From NCBI GenBank assembly GCA_963971225.1, contig OZ020269.1, positions 11,432,701-11,496,700 of the forward strand: a stretch of 64,000 bases of DNA, given 5' to 3'. The DNA comes from Melieria omissa. Its lineage: Eukaryota; Arthropoda; Insecta; Diptera; Ulidiidae. The translations under genes and the position numbers were made by a program. Below are positions 23,501 to 33,300 of this stretch, in pieces; the first letter of the stretch is position 1, and each line of letters begins with the position of its first letter. The notes beneath the pieces were generated by a model. It did not search any database and was not told the DNA's origin. It saw only the letters and a program-made list of their open reading frames with translations.

Positions 23501-24119
23501 TAAAGTTGACCGTAAAGTGTATGTAGCTGTGATCAGAGAAGGAGGGTCTTTCCAGCACCCTCCAATCCGAGATCCAGGTATCTGCCCCGTAAGAAAAAGT
23601 AATGTCCAATACGTCTTCCGACGTCGGACCCTTGAAAGTTGGGATGTTCCCTCTATTAGCTATATCTACATTGTTTTGTAATATAAAGTTAAAGAGGGAC
23701 TCACCCCGTTCGTTCGTGTCCTTGCTTCCCCACTGAGGGTGGTGCGAATTGGCATCCGCACCTACCACGGCGTCGAAACCTTGTCTGAGGACCTCTTCCG
23801 TCAGGTGCTGTAGTTCTGTGGGGGGTGCCTCGACGTCGTGGGCCATATAGCACGAGGCCACAAGTCTAAGCTTGTCGTCCCCTTCGATGGCGACCACCGT
23901 CAGGTCATCAGAACTGAAATTAGGTAGAAGATATGCGTTAATATCCTTCCTAACAAGGATGGCAGATCGAATCTTACCTACCGTTGTTGCATGGAAAAGA
24001 TTATAGTTCGTGGACCCTAACCCTGAAACCTTATTTCCGGAGGAAAGCCAGGGTTCCTGGATTAGGGCCACGTCGTAGCTGCCCTCCTCTAGTGTGAGAA
24101 GGAGCTCAGCTGAAGCCAC
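20581..24119 (-). pseudogene. LINE ORF2 polyprotein: endonuclease, RT, RNase H
   Basis: First segment (24119 to 22326): apurinic-like endonuclease with VALIQEPWL, VGADANSHHPQWGS and SFSDHSYIHF. Then reverse transcriptase: KSPGPDGIFPALL, DYRPISLTSFILKTFERLL, QHAYMKGKSTETALHQV and the catalytic-Asp block GAFLDISGAFNN. A TAG at 22326-22328 interrupts it. GTPQGGVLSPLLWN follows in the same frame, then a one-base shift near a run of five C (22209-22213) moves to the frame with AYADDLAVVVSG (catalytic YADD, about 22180). The second segment ends at 20581 and holds RNase H with all acidic residues (FTDGSK, AEVHAA, IYIDSQAA, GNEKADALAKAG) and a zinc-like CxxC..HLLCHC tail. ORF2 has no ATG near its start: the frame runs back into ORF1 (LQINLHHSKVASAELL), so initiation would need readthrough or reinitiation. 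Confidence 0.88.
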
Positions 24120-24120
24120 C

Positions 24121-25743
24121 TTACTGTGGTGGAGGTTGATTTGTAGGACCTTTCCCTTCAGAAGGTACAGTGTCCTTCAGGGTTGGTGTGGTTGTCACCG
24201 CCGACACTCCACCCGTCTCAACCTCCGTCTCGTCAATCTTCCCGTCACCAAGCCGAAGCATGAAAGTAGCGTCGGTCATGGGTTCAAGCCCAAGATCCTT
24301 TTCAGCTTCACCTTGAGGTTGATTTGTAGGACCTTTCCCTTCAGAAGGTACAGTGTCCTTCAACCCGACCGCCGACACTCCACCCGTCTCAACCTCCATC
24401 TCGTCAATCTTCCCGTCGTCTAGCCGAAGCATGATAGTAGCGTCGGTCATGGGTTCCGGCCCAAGATCCTTTTCTGCTTCACCTGGCTTCAGAGTGTTTT
24501 CATTCCCGTCTTTCGGATGACGTTTTTTGAGGCGCAGGTAAACACTACCCGTCCCCCAAGACATCTTTCCGAACCGTTGATACAACTTGTCCTCTGCCTC
24601 TTTGTTGATTTGGAGGATCAGATCAAGTGTACCGTCGGCGTTGGGTTTCCCCGCGTGGATCATCTTCCAGTCCGTCGTCGGGACATAGGGATTCTGCCGC
24701 TGGAAAAGCAGTAGGGCGTTTTCCGGTTTCACCGCGCTTGGTACACGTACCTTAGCCCGCGGTGGACCGGGAATATCGTCCCTATCCACTATAACCAGGT
24801 TAGCGCCCGGCCACAGTCCTCGTAGTTTCGGGACCACCTCCTTTACCCATTTAAGCGTGAGGTCGTCATTGCACTTTAGAATCTTGACTCCCCTGTACCA
24901 CCCCGCTCCTTCAAAGGAGGGCGAAGGTTTGTTAGGTTCGTCGATCGCCTGTGCAACAATGGCCTCGATAATTTTGCTGTCCACTAGCTTCCACTGTTCC
25001 GCCGTCATCTGGCCATTTTCGTGTCGTCGGTCAACGAGCGCCACGGTCAAGTGCCGTTTGGCTACTTCGCTGGTCGTCGCCACTCTTTTGGACGAGGTCG
25101 GCCGGTCAGATGGAGTAGCTGTGGTGTGAGTGCGAGGACGTTTGGCCGCGGGTTTTTCTCCCTCCGTGGACCTCTGTCTCTTCGCCTCCGTTCCCTTCAT
25201 AGCCGTCGCTACGTTTTCTTCTATTTTGTTCACGAAGGTGGGATGCGTGGTCGCAAACCGTTCGTTTTGCGAGAAGTGCTCCCTGCCTTTCGTGACCGTC
25301 TCAGTTGCCCATCGTAGGTCCTCTCGCTCCGTGGGCGAAAGAGTGTCCTTATTCTCCAGGCGCAACTTGATGCGTATTGCCGCTTTGTACTGGGCGAGCG
25401 CTTTCAGGCCCTCCTTATTGGGCTTCTTCCTTTGCTCGCTCCTACTAGTGGATGCGATGCTCGGGTCGTGAGCCTTCGGGGACTTCAGCAGCTCCTCCTC
25501 AGCTATCGTATTTGTGGTTGCCACGCTGCATACGCTGTCGAGGTCTGAGTCTGTGTCGACTGCAGTACCCCTAGTGACTAACCTAGCCTTCGTAAAATTT
25601 GCAGTCGCATGACGACTGCTAGAGCCTGCAACCACTCTAGCAGAGGTGTGACCGCTGGCGACACGCAGAGGGGAATCAAATTCCCCACCGTGCCCGCCGG
25701 TGGTAGCAGTCACTTCTTCCACCGACGTTAAAATTGTTAACAT
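24121..25743 (-). CDS. LINE ORF1 protein (DUF4780-type)
   Basis: A 540-residue, uninterrupted ORF1 of the LINE. The N-terminal third is polar and Ser/Thr-rich with KPNKEGLKALAQYKAAIRIK and a basic stretch (KRQRSTEGEKPAAKRPR, about residues 188-204), likely for nucleic-acid binding. The middle (about 225-405) holds the pattern I associate with DUF4780 of insect retrotransposons: LTVALVDRRHENGQMTAEQW, GAGWYRGVKILKCND, LWPGANLVIVDRDDIPGPPR. No CCHC zinc knuckle was seen. The C-terminus contains a tandem duplication of about 55 residues (GEAEKDLGPEPMTDAT and GEAEKDLGLEPMTDAT). The start is the ATG at 25741-25743, the first in frame. The function is presumed: RNA binding in the retrotransposition particle. 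It is intact, unlike ORF2. Confidence 0.8.
   Translation of the reverse strand: MLTILTSVEEVTATTGGHGGEFDSPLRVASGHTSARVVAGSSSRHATANFTKARLVTRGTAVDTDSDLDSVCSVATTNTIAEEELLKSPKAHDPSIASTSRSEQRKKPNKEGLKALAQYKAAIRIKLRLENKDTLSPTEREDLRWATETVTKGREHFSQNERFATTHPTFVNKIEENVATAMKGTEAKRQRSTEGEKPAAKRPRTHTTATPSDRPTSSKRVATTSEVAKRHLTVALVDRRHENGQMTAEQWKLVDSKIIEAIVAQAIDEPNKPSPSFEGAGWYRGVKILKCNDDLTLKWVKEVVPKLRGLWPGANLVIVDRDDIPGPPRAKVRVPSAVKPENALLLFQRQNPYVPTTDWKMIHAGKPNADGTLDLILQINKEAEDKLYQRFGKMSWGTGSVYLRLKKRHPKDGNENTLKPGEAEKDLGPEPMTDATIMLRLDDGKIDEMEVETGGVSAVGLKDTVPSEGKGPTNQPQGEAEKDLGLEPMTDATFMLRLGDGKIDETEVETGGVSAVTTTPTLKDTVPSEGKGPTNQPPPQ
24135..24490 (-). repeat. tandem duplication inside LINE ORF1
   Basis: Blocks of about 170 bp at roughly 24140-24310 and 24311-24485 are adjacent direct copies, sharing for instance CTTCAGAAGGTACAGTGTCC. 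They encode the doubled C-terminal block of ORF1. The copies differ by a few substitutions and a small insertion (TTTPT in one copy). Confidence 0.8.
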
Positions 25744-25780
25744 ACGCCTAATAATTTATTATTAAAATATTTATCTAATA

Positions 25781-27764
25781 ATTTATGGTTGATTTCCTAC
25801 AAGCTTTGCACATTCTCTGGTGTATGTTGCACCGAAGAGTTGTCATTTGTTTTCAGGCCAACATAACATATTCTTTAAAATTCCACAAAACCACACATTC
25901 GCTTTTAATAGATTCACGTTATACGTTCAGTTTCCTGTTGTTAATAAAGATTAACATATCAAAACAATTATTCTAATCACAAGTAGCATTTTTGGTACTT
26001 CCGCAACAAGTTTATGTGGTATTCGGATTGTGACAAATGCGACAAGAAATATGGACGTGTCAGCACTAAAAATAAAAAAGTCAGCTGTCTACTGGGCCAG
26101 AAGTTCTTAAGTTAAAGCAAATGAACACCAAGAACTCTTCGATTAGATTAGTTAGTGTGATTAAACGTCACACCTACACACACATGTTTCTTTGTATTGT
26201 TGAGAAATTGGCAAAGAGTTACTTTATCTCAGTCAGTTGGCCATTTGCCAGTTGTGCAATTGTTGCTCAAAGTTGTCCAAAGCGCCGCAACTTCTTCATT
26301 CAATGATTGAGTTGGATCGTCAGCCATTGAAACCAATCAGCGTAGCTCATAAATTTTATTGTATTTAATTCCTTTTTGTATTCTAAATCAGTCACAATTT
26401 TCTTGTAGCCTTAGTAGATGTCACTGAAAAGAAAGTACAAAATTTTAAATGCTTTTGTGATTGTCCGGAATTGATTGCAATTGCACTTATAAATAAGGGG
26501 GCATTTTTTTGGGGGCTCAACTGTTGATTTGAAGATTAGTTTTTGTTTAAAATTAGAAACATTTTGTATTTATTTTTGATTTAAATATTTGCTTTGATAA
26601 AACTAAATAAATTGATTTATATGGAAATGTACTTCTAACTAAAGGTTCTCTATAACTTAAAACTAGGTTGGCTACTTATTTCTATGTCTTAAAAGAAAAA
26701 TATTATAAAAAAAGTGAGTTCTGCGTCACAAGGCAACAATTTTATTATATTTTAAATCTGAAAAGTTGAATTTAAAACAGAATTTAGTTTTTATAAATAA
26801 CTTGAATGACTTCAGTAATACCAACAAAATCTTTAATTGCCATCGATCGCACTTTGTCAAAAAGTGTTTATTGTGGACTTAACATAATGAGGAGTTAAAA
26901 AATAAAATAAAATAAAATAAAACAAAATAAAATTAAATAAAATAAAATTAAATAAAATAAAATAAAATAAAATAAAATAAAATAAAACCCAGCTGACATA
27001 AACAATTTTGCTGAGCTCGTCACACCGTCAACGGTTATCTATGGCTTTGAGTGTTGGCATCAAGAGTTGAGTATGTGGCCGTATTATGAAATTTTTGTCG
27101 AGCAGGAAGTTGCACGAGACCAAAAATATTACAAATAAAGAATACAAATAAATTAATTAAATAAAAATCATACTAAAGTTAAGTAAGTAAACAAGCTGCT
27201 TTAATGTCAGTTGCAGTAAGTAAGGCGAAAAAATTGTTGATTTCATTCATTTCATTTCATTTCAATTTTTGTTGATATTAATCAAATATCGATTGCTTCG
27301 ACATTTATAAATTTCCTGTTGTATAAAGATTGTGCGGATTGAGTTCTGAGAAATCAAGCAATAAGTAAAGCACTTAAAAATACCTGCACGAGCCATGTGG
27401 CTTTTTCTATAAACAACAATTGGGCTAAAGTTATAAACTCTTTCAATAAATTTTTTACAGTCTTGAAAGGGGCTTAACTTGTTTAGTTTTCAGTCTTTCT
27501 TATGAAGAGTTGACTTTTGAAAAAGAAAAAAAACCCACCAACAGAAATGCCAGGAGCACTAGAATCGATCTAGTTATGATCATGTATTGGCCCTTATGTC
27601 ATCTTTGGTGCTTGAGCAGGAATAATAACACTTCTCTTAAGATTCTAATTCCTCCTCCTAGGAGCCTTAATTGGAGTATGCCCAAATCTTTAACGTAATT
27701 GTTGAAGCTCCTGTTTTTGGACTTATTACCACCACATCACACAAGAGCTTAGCTTAGGTTAGGT
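25781..27764. other. intergenic, AT-rich
   Basis: No supported gene. It includes the AAAATAAAAT array at 26893-26987. The short frames at 26121-26306 and 27510-27698 have no support. Confidence 0.4.
26893..26987. repeat. (AAAAT)n-type simple repeat
   Basis: About 19 pentamer units with occasional C or missing-base variants. Confidence 0.95.
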
Positions 27765-27766
27765 TA

Positions 27767-28325
27767 CGAGGGCGGGTCAATAAGTCCGTGACTTTTTGAA
27801 CTTCCCGCCTCTTAATTGAAATGGCAACACTGCTCCCGTCAACAGTCATCTGTCAGTTGACTCTTGTCAAAAATTGAACAAGCTGCGACATTTAGTTTGT
27901 TTTTGACAGCCGTTAATATCAGACTACCGCGTTGACTGAGAAGAAAATGTAAAAAAGTGAAATTCGTGTGCACGGGCGCACACATGTGCAGTTTCCATGG
28001 CAAAAATCCATGAATTGGGCTACGAATTGCTCCCTCATCCCGCCTATTCACCCGATCTAGCCCCAAGTGACTACTTCTTGTTCCCACACTTGAAGAAATG
28101 GCTCGGCGGAAAGAGATTTGCCTCCAATGACGAAGTCATCTCACAAACAAATGCCTATTTTGAAGACCTCGACAAATCATATTTTTCGAAAGGGATACAA
28201 AACCTGGAGAAACGTTGGGCTAAGTGTATAGATCTCAAAGGAGACTACGTTGAAAAATAAAATAACTTTTTATCTAAAAACCTGTGTTTCGTTCAAAAAG
28301 TCACGGACTTATTGATCCGCCTTCG
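27767..28325 (+). mobile_element. 5'-deleted mariner-like element
   Basis: Long terminal inverted repeats (CGAGGGCGGGTCAATAAGTC from 27767; its inverse ends at 28325) flanked by TA at 27765-27766 and 28326-28327. About 30 bp of each end match, with three mismatches. Only the last third of a transposase remains, so it is a non-autonomous deletion derivative of 559 bp. Confidence 0.9.
27990..28260 (+). pseudogene. mariner transposase C-terminal fragment
   Basis: An open fragment of about 87 residues: HPAYSPDLAPSDYFLFPHLK carries the third catalytic aspartate (APSD), followed by LGGKRFASNDEVISQTNAYF and the typical end LEKRWAKCIDLKGDYVEK. The first two catalytic residues and the DNA-binding domain are absent. 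The C-terminal style is that of irritans-like mariners. It is preceded by unrelated 5' leader sequence joined directly to the fragment. Confidence 0.85.
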
Positions 28326-28327
28326 TA

Positions 28328-28395
28328 TGTTGGCTGTCTCTGTAAGAGACAAACTCGGAGGCCTATTGTGAGACCCATTGTGATACCACATATAT
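28328..28395. repeat. LINE 3'-tail-like dispersed repeat
   Basis: It shares CCCATTGTGATACCACA (28374-28390) with 3536-3552 and directly abuts the mariner's right target site. It is probably the end of a retrotransposon into which the mariner inserted. Confidence 0.45.
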
Positions 28396-28599
28396 TACTC
28401 GTTTTTGAAATGTGTAAGCAACACTGTTTTTTTCCATGAAATATTTCAAGCCATATTACAACACAAATTTCAGGACGATAAGGAGAGGAGACCTATGGTT
28501 TGACCCCGAGCCGAATGAAAGTTGACAGTTTTTTTCTTTCACACTTAAAGGGTTTGGTATTGTCTGCCAAGAGCGCACTTGTGCGATTTTTGTAATTCT

Positions 28600-28725
28600 C
28601 ATATGCTTTATGCGGTTAGCGATAGAAGTACTTAGATGAATGTTTAACAAGCTGAAGCTGGGACTCGAACGTAGAGTCTCTGAAAAAGAAGACAACGCGC
28701 AACACGCTGAACTATCGAGGCCGGC
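28600..28725 (-). mobile_element. tRNA-derived SINE head, family 2
   Basis: On the minus strand, an A box TAGTTCAGCGTG (28703-28714) and a B box GTTCGAGTCCC (28660-28670) occur 30-40 bp apart, as in tRNA-derived promoters. It differs from the SINE at 12416 and 54778 in the spacer, so it is a separate family or subfamily. The 3' extent is uncertain. It would not fold as a functional tRNA because the acceptor arms do not pair. Confidence 0.6.
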
Positions 28726-29329
28726 CACAGGGGCCTAGAGGTGGGGAGTTTTTTTCTTGCCTGGGAGTCCATTGTTCAATATGATAGTACATCGCAAGGA
28801 TTCAGATAAAGACGAAAGATAGACCCATGTAGAGTTTTGTTTTCACGCAGACTAGTCAAAGATTATCTTGAATATGGGTGAGGTAGATATAGTTGAATTA
28901 CGGCAACCTTTAAGTTTTGGGATATATTTACCATCTATTAAAAAAAGATCAGGCATACATAGATAATTTTTTCGATCACTGCATATCTTCATTGGAATGA
29001 AGCGCGTAAAAAGAAGCAACGAAGTATTTGGCTTTTCTAAATTCGTGCAAGGAATTTTTCACTTACGATTAGTCAGTATTATTTTTCAAAAGTAAAGTAA
29101 ATGAAGGCTCTCTACAGAATCGAAAACAACTACCAACTGCTCTTCAGACTCGGCGTTAAAATGTAGGTTCCTCCCTCCTTGACCCTTCTGTTTGAAATAA
29201 GTGTTGTAATACTTGCTGACAAACAGTGAAATGAGTGGAATTTATGGTATCACGACGGGCTGACTTAGAGGTCTAAGTGTTTATCATACAGAGGCAACCT
29301 ACCTACCCTACGGAACTTATCATGTGACA

Positions 29330-29412
29330 TATGGTCTTCTCTGCACCGCATTCCAAATGAAGAGAATCACACTGGACCCAACACACGCCTTCTGTAACCT
29401 AAACTAACGTAT
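29330..29412 (+). repeat. retrotransposon 3' tail, plus strand
   Basis: The segment at 29359-29383 (starting GAAGAGAATCACACTGGACC) matches the inverse of 40936-40960, which lies just downstream of a recognisable LINE coding end. This is therefore probably the 3' untranslated end of a related LINE on the plus strand, with its coding part missing or unrecognisable. Confidence 0.45.
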
Positions 29413-29637
29413 CCTACTTCTTCTTAATCGTTCAGTTACTATTAGATTTGTTCAAGACCAATGTTAAATTATTAATCCGTAGAAACTTCATAGCCCATCT
29501 GATCCTCACCATAAACTCGCTTTAAAATCGTGCAATAAAGCTTAAAGGTAACGTTCCTATCAAATCTGATCAGTTCCTGTACAGCTTAGTAGCCTAAGCA
29601 AACTTGATGTATTGATCGAAAACGAATCAAACATAGG

Positions 29638-29935
29638 GTAGGTTAGGTAAGCTGGCTGGCCAATTATGACACCCATTGAGTCGCTATTGGATCCCTGGCA
29701 GCATCAGTTGCAGCTCCTTAGTGTTGCGTAGCGACATAAAAGCGATCAGTGAGAATGTGAGGGTGAGGGTGTTTCTAGTGAAATTCAGCAGCGACTTGAT
29801 GTCATACTTGGGAACCTTCTCTAACCCATGAAAAGAATGGGCTTCTAAGTAAGTTAGTCGTAGTCTTGAGAAGGCCGAACAGGAGCGGATAATGTGCACC
29901 CGGGTTTCCTTGGCACCAATTTCTGTGCAATCATG
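29638..29935. repeat. possible retrotransposon remnant
   Basis: Starts GTAGGTTAGGTAAGCTGGCT, like the 3' UTR start of the LINE at 20490 (GTAGGTTAGGCTGGCTGACC). The following 250 bp are non-repetitive in this window. Weak evidence. Confidence 0.3.
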
Positions 29936-30679
29936 CGACTCGAATCAAGCATAGATCTTGACTAAAGATTGAATTGAGTTTGTTAAAATCGATAGTATAT
30001 ACAGCCTTTTCTATAGCCTATTTCTAGGGAAATGAAAATTACAATAACAATAGTGTTGACATTCCTTCTTAATCAAACCATTTAGCACCAAAAAGCTTTC
30101 ATTTCCTCTTTTTTACAAACTCATAAATAGTTGTCGTCATAGCTTTTACAATTACATTCGTAACACAGCCGCAACTCCCATTTCGTTGCGAATACTTAGT
30201 TTCCTCATAGTATAAATCCGTCTTTTTGCATTATTCCATTCTTCCATAGCGACTCAAAATAAAGATTTAAAAAAGCCGACCACAATTTCATTCACTTCCT
30301 GTACTAAACCACCGAAACCACAACAAATTTCATATTATAACCCAATGAGAGATAATTAACTATCGATGTTGAATTTATGGTCGCACTGAAATAACAGTCA
30401 GTAATGTGCTAAATGTACTCGCCAGCAAAACTGCCTTGGGAATGCGTGCCGAAACCGTTTTTGTGAAATTGTTGGCGCAATTTTTTTAGGCTCACTTTCT
30501 GACTGGCTGGGTTTGGGGTGCGGGTGAAAGCGTGCAAGAAGTATGGGTGGCGAAGACAAAGCCAACCGACAGAAACAATAACAACACTCGCACAATTTAA
30601 ACTTTTATCGGACATTTTATGGATGGCTATAAAATGTACCGACAACGCTGAGCGGTTTATGAGCACTTGAAACTGCCAG
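29936..30679. other. upstream region of the first TsetseEP-family gene
   Basis: AT-rich intergenic DNA. A GATAA motif (AGAGATAATT) lies at about 30347-30356, about 330 bp above the TATA box. It is a candidate for GATA-factor control, inferred only from the core motif. Confidence 0.3.
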
Positions 30680-30715
30680 TATAAAAACTGTGCTCGATTC
30701 CTGTTGTGGCACAGT
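30680..30715 (+). promoter_or_regulatory. TATA-box core promoter
   Basis: TATAAAA at 30680-30686, with an initiator-like GCACAGTT around 30709-30716, about 30 bp downstream. A leader of about 145 bp to the ATG at 30859 would follow. The spacing is right for a fly TATA promoter; the transcription start is inferred. Confidence 0.6.
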
Positions 30716-30858
30716 TTTGCAAAAACGACGGAACGTGTTAGAAACAAACGAAACGCACGTACGAAACGACATCAATTTTTTTCCAATTGGAAAATAAAAA
30801 AAAAATAATTTAAAAGAAGTACTACCCCGCAAAATTTGTTGCTAAATAGAGTATACAA

Positions 30859-32371
30859 ATGTGCGCAATATTGAAAATTACACTCGTTGCGCTCTGCTTG
30901 AGCGTTGCGAGCAGTTCGCAGCTGCCTCGTAGTGCCGACTTTAGTCTGATGCAGTTCATGGTCGACTCACGAAGCTTGCAGCAAGCAAACCCAGGACGCT
31001 CACTCAGCTGTTTCGACTACTACATACCCAAGTTGAATGCCATTGCCGCCAAGTACGAGGCCGACTATGCTATCTGTCTGAACGAGGCCGAAGATGAGCG
31101 CGGCCTTATCGATGTCGCCTCACAGCCACAACGCGATCAAATCGAATCGTCGGCGTTGAACACCTGCCAATCGCTGCATGCCTGCACAGAGAACGCCAAC
31201 TCGATCGCTTATTTCGAGTGTTTTGTTAATGCGGTAAGTCCGGTATTAGCATGAGCTGTCTGTGAATGCGTTAATCTATGATTGGCATAACTTTTCGTTT
31301 TAGGGTTCGGAAAGTTCGAAGAAATTGTACACCATTTCAGCAGATTCTGCTGAGATTTTGGCTGAAATTCGCGAGAAATATCGTCTGGTCGACAATGAAC
31401 AATATCGTTGCACGAACGCTTCGGAGCGCGCCTATGTAGAGAACACTGCTGCCACCTATGAGCAATTGCAAGATTGCTTGCAAGGAAAGAGCCCAGTGCC
31501 AACTCCTGACCCAGAGGTCACTTCAACCGCTGCCCCAGAGGATTCTTCAACCGCTGCCCCTGAGGATTCTTCGACTGCAGCTCCTGAAGATTCCTCCAGT
31601 GCTGCCCCAAAAGACCCCCCGACCGCTGGCCCTGAGGATTCTTCGACCGCTGCCCCTGAAAATTCTTCAACCGCTGCCCCTGAGGATTCCTCGACCTCTG
31701 CTCCTGAGGATTCCTCTAGCGCTGCCCCTGAAGATTCCTCGACCTCTGCCCCTGAGGATTCCTCGAGCGCTGCCCCTGAGGACTCATCGACCTCTGCCCC
31801 TGAGGATTCCTCGAGCGCTGCCCCTGAGGATTCCTCGACCGCTGCCCCAGAAGATTCCTCGACCTCTGCCCCTGAGGATTCGTCGAGCGCTGCCCCTGGG
31901 GATTCCTCGACCGCTGCCCCAGAAGATTCCTCAACCTCTGCCCCTGAGGATTCCTCGAGCGCTGCCCCAGAAGACTCTTCGACCTCTGCCCCTGAGGATT
32001 CCTCGACCGCTGCCCCAGAAGATTCGTCGACCTCTGCCCCTGAGGATTCGTCGAGCGCTGCCCCTGAGGATTCCTCGACCGCTGCCCCAGAAGATTCCTC
32101 AACCTCTGCCCCTGAGGATTCCTCGACCGCTGCCCCTGAAGATTCCTCGACCTCTGCCCCTGAGGATTCCTCGACCTCTGCCCCTGAGGATTCCACCACC
32201 GACAGCAGTAAGGAAGAGAGCGGGGAATCCTCAACCGAAGCCGGCAGCGGAAACGGAGAGTCCAATGAAAGCCTACTACCCGAGGAGGATCTCTACCGAG
32301 TGTCGCGCAATCGCATCGAGAAAATCTTGCGCGAAATCAGGAAGCGTCAGTTCCAGGCAGCGAAATACTAA
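30859..32371 (+). CDS. TsetseEP (DUF725) family secreted protein with long repeat tail
   Basis: Two exons: 30859-31233 and 31304-32371, with a 70-bp intron (GTAAGT...TTTTAG), phase 0; 480 residues in total. Residues 1-19 form a signal peptide (LKITLVALCLSVASS). The TsetseEP-type domain follows, about residues 28-185, with seven cysteines (SLSCFDYY, DYAICL, NTCQSLHAC, YFECF in exon 1; YRCTNA, QDCLQG in exon 2) and YTISADSAEILAEIREKYRL. Residues 200-423 are 28 copies of an 8-residue unit (TAAPEDSS, TSAPEDSS, SAAPEDSS), likely a heavily O-glycosylated acidic stalk. The C-terminus has LPEEDLYR and a basic end. In tsetse, a family member with Glu-Pro repeats is a midgut protein linked to trypanosome defence; a midgut or peritrophic role here is inference. 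The start is the only ATG giving a signal peptide. Confidence 0.88.
31234..31303 (+). other. phase-0 intron of the first TsetseEP-family gene
   Basis: A 70-bp intron with GTAAGT donor and TTTTAG acceptor. Reading through it gives a stop within a few codons. Joining its flanks restores continuity with the paralogues (CFVNA then GSESSKKLYTIS). Confidence 0.85.
31526..32197 (+). repeat. coding minisatellite, 28 units of 24 bp
   Basis: Codes for the Ser/Thr-Ala-Pro-Glu-Asp-Ser-Ser tail. Units 7-28 partly alternate TSAPEDSS with SAAPEDSS or TAAPEDSS, giving a 48-bp higher-order period. Synonymous changes (TCC/TCG/TCT/TCA, GCC/GCT) are scattered while the amino acids stay nearly fixed; units 4-6 are the most diverged (SAAPKDPP, TAGPEDSS, TAAPENSS). 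Confidence 0.95.
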
Positions 32372-32408
32372 TTAAGTTTAATCCGTATCGATGCGCATCA
32401 ATGGGATT

Positions 32409-32414
32409 AATAAA
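32409..32414 (+). promoter_or_regulatory. polyadenylation signal AATAAA
   Basis: About 38 bp after the stop codon of the first TsetseEP-family gene; usual position for a compact fly 3' UTR. Confidence 0.6.
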
Positions 32415-33204
32415 AATTTCGCCAAAGATCTTTTAAAGCAATGCACACAGTATTAATCGTTTACATAAAATTCATTTTTACTATCTAAAATAGCAAAAAC
32501 AACAAGACAATATTTTTATAAAATAAAACCATAAAAATTAAGATGGAAAGTAATAGATACGTTTATGAAGTTTCTTCAATGCAGACAGTTGTTCCTGGGT
32601 ACTTTAGGTTACTTTAGAGAAAAATATTGAAAATATACAAATGGCCACCGAATGGCGGTAGCCAGCTTTTTGCGGAATTTGGAATTAATTTTAGAAGTGA
32701 TCGTTTATGCAGTCCCGAAGTTCAGCCGATAGCTAAAAATAGTCTCAAACCTCTACATACGTTTTGTTTTTTTTGTAATTTAATTTTATATCAAAATTGG
32801 GCCAAAACAACTGAGTGCAAAGGAAATTAATTTCCGGCGCACTTGTCTACTGCAGTCAAGTTCTTAGAGCGAATATTGTGATGACTAATAAACATTTTAT
32901 GTGTAGAAATGCGAAATGTTCCAGCACATTTTATAAACATTTTATAACAGTCGGTTTTTTTTAATTTTTATGACTTAAAATTGACTCATTTGTCGTAGAA
33001 TGTGTGCAACCTTCGTCAAAATATGTGGAAATTTCCGATTTGAAGCTTCCACGTCAACGTTAAAAAGCAACCAAAACAATAAAGTGGAAAGTAAAAAAAA
33101 AATCGCTTAAGGTAACCTTCGAAAAAAGTGATATGTACGAAGTGTTTTTTAATACGTAAAACAATTGCAAAAATTCTTGAAGATTAGTAATAAGCATTTC
33201 TAAT
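32415..33204. other. intergenic, nothing recognised
   Basis: AT-rich; the frame at 32627-32830 is unsupported. Confidence 0.4.
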
Positions 33205-33207
33205 GAT

Positions 33208-33300
33208 TATCACTGTGACTCAGTGGTTAGTGTGTTGGATAAGAAGTTTCAGTTTCGCGGGTTCGAGTCGCGACTCAGACAAGGTCAAATAAAAACAACG
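33208..33300 (+). mobile_element. tRNA-derived SINE head, family 3
   Basis: TGACTCAGTGGTTAG (A box, from 33216) and GGGTTCGAGTC (B box, 33259-33269) at tRNA spacing, followed by CGACTCAGACAAGGTC and an A-rich run. It looks like a tRNA-derived SINE 5' end or a decayed tRNA gene. The flanks do not form an acceptor stem, so I do not call a tRNA. Confidence 0.5.

Larger units (their letters stand above)
20490..25780 (-). mobile_element. non-LTR retrotransposon, LOA/Jockey group, nearly full length
   Basis: A minus-strand element of about 5.3 kb with ORF1 (24121-25743) and ORF2 (endonuclease, reverse transcriptase, RNase H, C-terminal zinc motif; 20581-24119). Having RNase H after the RT points to the LOA/I/R1-like branch of the Jockey superfamily. 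It is damaged only by one internal stop (22326-22328) and one frameshift near 22203-22215. The 3' UTR runs to about 20490 (GTAGGTTAGGCTGGCTGACC on the plus strand). I could not find a clear poly(A) or target duplication, so the outer borders are approximate. Confidence 0.9.

Noticed and set aside
31456..32375. Long open frames overlapping the repeat tail: 269 aa (-), 305 aa (+) and 172 aa (-)
   Set aside because: They are translations of the 24-bp coding minisatellite in other frames; a unit divisible by three stays open everywhere. Only the frame continuous with exon 1 has the conserved domain and C-terminus.
28600..33300. tRNA genes at the A/B-box pairs 28660-28714 and 33216-33269
   Set aside because: The flanks do not form acceptor or anticodon stems and a long non-tRNA body follows; SINE heads explain them better.
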